Assembly: GCA_021791615.1 (NCBI GenBank)
Contig: JAJYWG010000512.1
Span: 1-5,943, forward strand
Direction of reading: 5' to 3'
DNA from: Actinomycetes bacterium
GTDB lineage: Bacteria > Actinomycetota > Acidimicrobiia > Acidimicrobiales > RAAP-2
Length of the DNA: 5,943 nt
Shown piece by piece: positions 5,286 through 5,943 of the stretch. The position numbers were made by a program, and so were the translations under genes. Each line of letters opens with the position of its first letter. Position 1 is the stretch's first letter. The notes under the pieces are model-generated. The model saw only the letters and a program-made list of their open reading frames with translations. It ran no database searches and had not been told where the DNA came from.

Positions 5286-5292
5286 CTCCTCC
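5286..5292 (-). promoter_or_regulatory. Ribosome binding site of the SBP56 gene
   Basis: GGAGGAG on the minus strand with 7 nt before the ATG at 5278. It is strong and decides the start against an upstream in-frame start at 5338. Confidence 0.8.
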
Positions 5293-5313
5293 GTCGCTCT
5301 CGAACGAGTCCCC

Positions 5314-5342
5314 ACGGTAGAGCGCTAATCTTGACCAATCAA
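5314..5342 (-). promoter_or_regulatory. Candidate promoter of the SBP56 gene
   Basis: TTGATT (5342-5337) and TACCGT (5319-5314) on the minus strand are separated by exactly 17 bp, matching TTGA-- and TA---T of a housekeeping promoter. The leader would be about 30 nt. It lies between the transposase remnant and the gene, so the gene need not depend on IS transcription. Confidence 0.4.
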
Positions 5343-5405
5343 CTCAGGATTTGCTGGCCGGCACCCGCTGGGCGGTGTTGGTGCCGAAGACTCGTCGGCC
5401 CAGGG

Positions 5406-5705
5406 TCACGAGACGAGTCGGTACTCGTGGATGGGGCCATCCAAGACGTCGGCTCGTCGGAGGTCGCTCCCATCGAGCATGCAGATCCGGGCCGGAGTCG
5501 CCGCGTCGGCCTCAGACGATGCCTGCTGGCTGAGGGGCTGGTGGCGGTTGTAGTGCTCGACGCGCTCGGCGAGCACGAGCTCAAGGTGGCGCCGTCCGAG
5601 GACGAGCACCCGGTTGAGACATTCTCGCCGGACGGTGCCGATGAAGCGAGGGCGTTCGACCACGCCGTCGACCAGCCGCCGGCGAAGACAGTCAGGCCCG
5701 AACCG
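5406..5705 (-). pseudogene. C-terminal fragment of an rve-type transposase
   Basis: An open minus-strand stretch of 99 codons. From about 5665 down it encodes VVERPRFIGTVRRECL, then VLVLGRRHLELVLAERVEHY, and ends RRADVLDGPIHEYRLVS. These align with the tail of the intact transposase at 185-1243: FGRRHLEAVLSEYVAHY, and RRRDVLGGLIHENEIAA at the very end. Only the last 80 or so residues survive. The break is right at the catalytic Glu motif, which still has Glu (VVER) and an apparent extra Pro-Arg. An in-frame TGA (5706-5708) lies upstream and no DNA-binding or D-D core remains. The usual RPHRGLDL-like motif is degraded to QPLSQQ. It is a dead remnant of a different IS of the same family. Confidence 0.82.
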
Positions 5706-5751
5706 TCAAGGTGACCCATCCGTTCCGTCAACGTGCGCGTCTGTCGCGCCG

Positions 5752-5781
5752 AGATTGAGCAGGCGGCTGCTATGGCGCCGC
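5752..5781 (+). repeat. Direct repeat, copy 2 (27/30 match to 2291-2320)
   Basis: Same orientation as copy 1. It lies about 50 bp beyond the truncated end of the transposase remnant. The two copies bracket a 3.4-kb segment holding the stress cluster, the orphan IS end, the SBP56 gene and the remnant. Confidence 0.6.
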
Positions 5782-5816
5782 CATCTGCAAGCTCGGCTAC
5801 CAGCGACTTCGCAGGA

Positions 5817-5859
5817 TCAGACCCTGATATTTCATCCGCGCTGGTCAACGGGGGTCTGA
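5817..5859. repeat. 8-bp perfect inverted repeat with 27-bp loop
   Basis: TCAGACCC (5817-5824) and GGGTCTGA (5852-5859) are exact reverse complements. They lie just upstream of the structured leader. They may be an IS end structure or a regulator site; no more can be said. Confidence 0.4.
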
Positions 5860-5871
5860 AAGACGCGGAAA

Positions 5872-5934
5872 GTGCTCCTCTACCTGGGATGATGTGAGTT
5901 GAGAAACCACATTCACGCCCAAGCGAAGGAGCAC
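5872..5934 (+). promoter_or_regulatory. Tiered stem-loop leader that buries a Shine-Dalgarno
   Basis: Three nested stems can form in a plus-strand transcript. GTGCTCCT (5872-5879) pairs with AGGAGCAC (5927-5934), TGGG (5885-5888) with CCCA (5918-5921), and ATGTG (5892-5896) with CACAT (5908-5912), leaving an 11-nt apical loop. The first internal loop is a symmetric 5 x 5. The 3' arm of the outer stem is AGGAG, a good Shine-Dalgarno, followed by 12 bases to the window end. A start codon is therefore expected at or just past base 5943. Gene identity is outside the window; an IS transposase is likely given the surroundings. Confidence 0.5.
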
Positions 5935-5943
5935 CTACCAAGT

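Noticed and set aside
5279..5338. 20-codon N-terminal extension of the SBP56 protein
   Set aside because: It would cover the ribosome binding site and the candidate -10, and the extra residues do not resemble the family start.
5359..5386. CGGCACC/GGTGCCG inverted repeat as a terminator of the transposase remnant
   Set aside because: Seven pairs around a 14-base loop with no T-tract, in GC-rich DNA; too weak to call.
5339..5941. 200-codon minus-strand open frame at the right edge
   Set aside because: It runs through the transposase remnant in the wrong frame and is Ser/Thr/Ala/Arg-rich with no motif. The remnant frame at 5406-5705 explains this DNA better.
1..5943. CRISPR array, tRNA, rRNA, riboswitch or phage attachment site
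   Set aside because: I found no regularly spaced repeats, no cloverleaf with a TTCGA arm, no rRNA-like conserved segments and no integrase gene of the tyrosine or serine type.

Overview
The window looks like a piece of a high-GC actinobacterial genome, in an accessory or IS-scarred region. The evidence is GC-rich codon use, a VapBC-type toxin-antitoxin pair with a probably leaderless antitoxin mRNA, and a set of tiny membrane proteins (DUF6458-like, DUF6131-like) next to a CsbD-like stress protein, a combination I associate with actinobacteria. The genus cannot be read from this sequence.

Layout, left to right. Bases 1-1311 are a complete-looking single-gene insertion sequence. It has 24-bp terminal inverted repeats (21/24 identical) and a minus-strand DDE (rve-type) transposase whose third catalytic residue is Lys instead of Glu. 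Bases 1312-1540 hold no gene, but end in a -10 element overlapped by a palindrome. Bases 1541-2208 are a plus-strand antitoxin-toxin operon (Phd/VapB-like, then PIN-domain VapC) joined by a TGATG overlap, with a terminator-like hairpin about 145 bp downstream. Bases 2474-3414 are a minus-strand cluster of four very small genes, in transcription order: a DUF6458-like two-helix membrane protein, a DUF6131-like two-helix membrane protein, a CsbD-like hydrophilic stress protein, and a 23-residue single-helix membrane peptide. Each has a recognisable Shine-Dalgarno sequence. A candidate stress-sigma-type GGGTAG element and a perfect inverted repeat lie upstream. Bases 3833-5278 are a full-length minus-strand SBP56 / methanethiol oxidase gene with a good ribosome binding site and a plausible promoter. 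Bases 5406-5705 are the C-terminal remnant of a second transposase of the same family as the first. Bases 5706-5943 contain no complete gene but look like the leader of a gene starting just outside the window, with its Shine-Dalgarno sequence buried in a tiered stem-loop.

How the parts relate. The toxin-antitoxin pair is a self-contained module. The small-protein cluster looks like a general envelope or osmotic stress operon. The SBP56 gene has its own promoter; its predicted product would oxidise methanethiol to formaldehyde, H2S and H2O2. Mobile-element traces surround it: an orphan copy of the IS terminal repeat at 3624-3643, the related transposase fragment at 5406-5705, and a 30-bp imperfect direct repeat at 2291-2320 and 5752-5781. 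This suggests that 2.3-5.8 kb has been shaped by IS activity. I see no CRISPR array, tRNA, rRNA or clearly new multigene defence system. The most unusual items are the catalytically altered transposase, the orphan IS end beside the SBP56 gene, the micro-membrane-protein cluster and the structured leader at the right edge.
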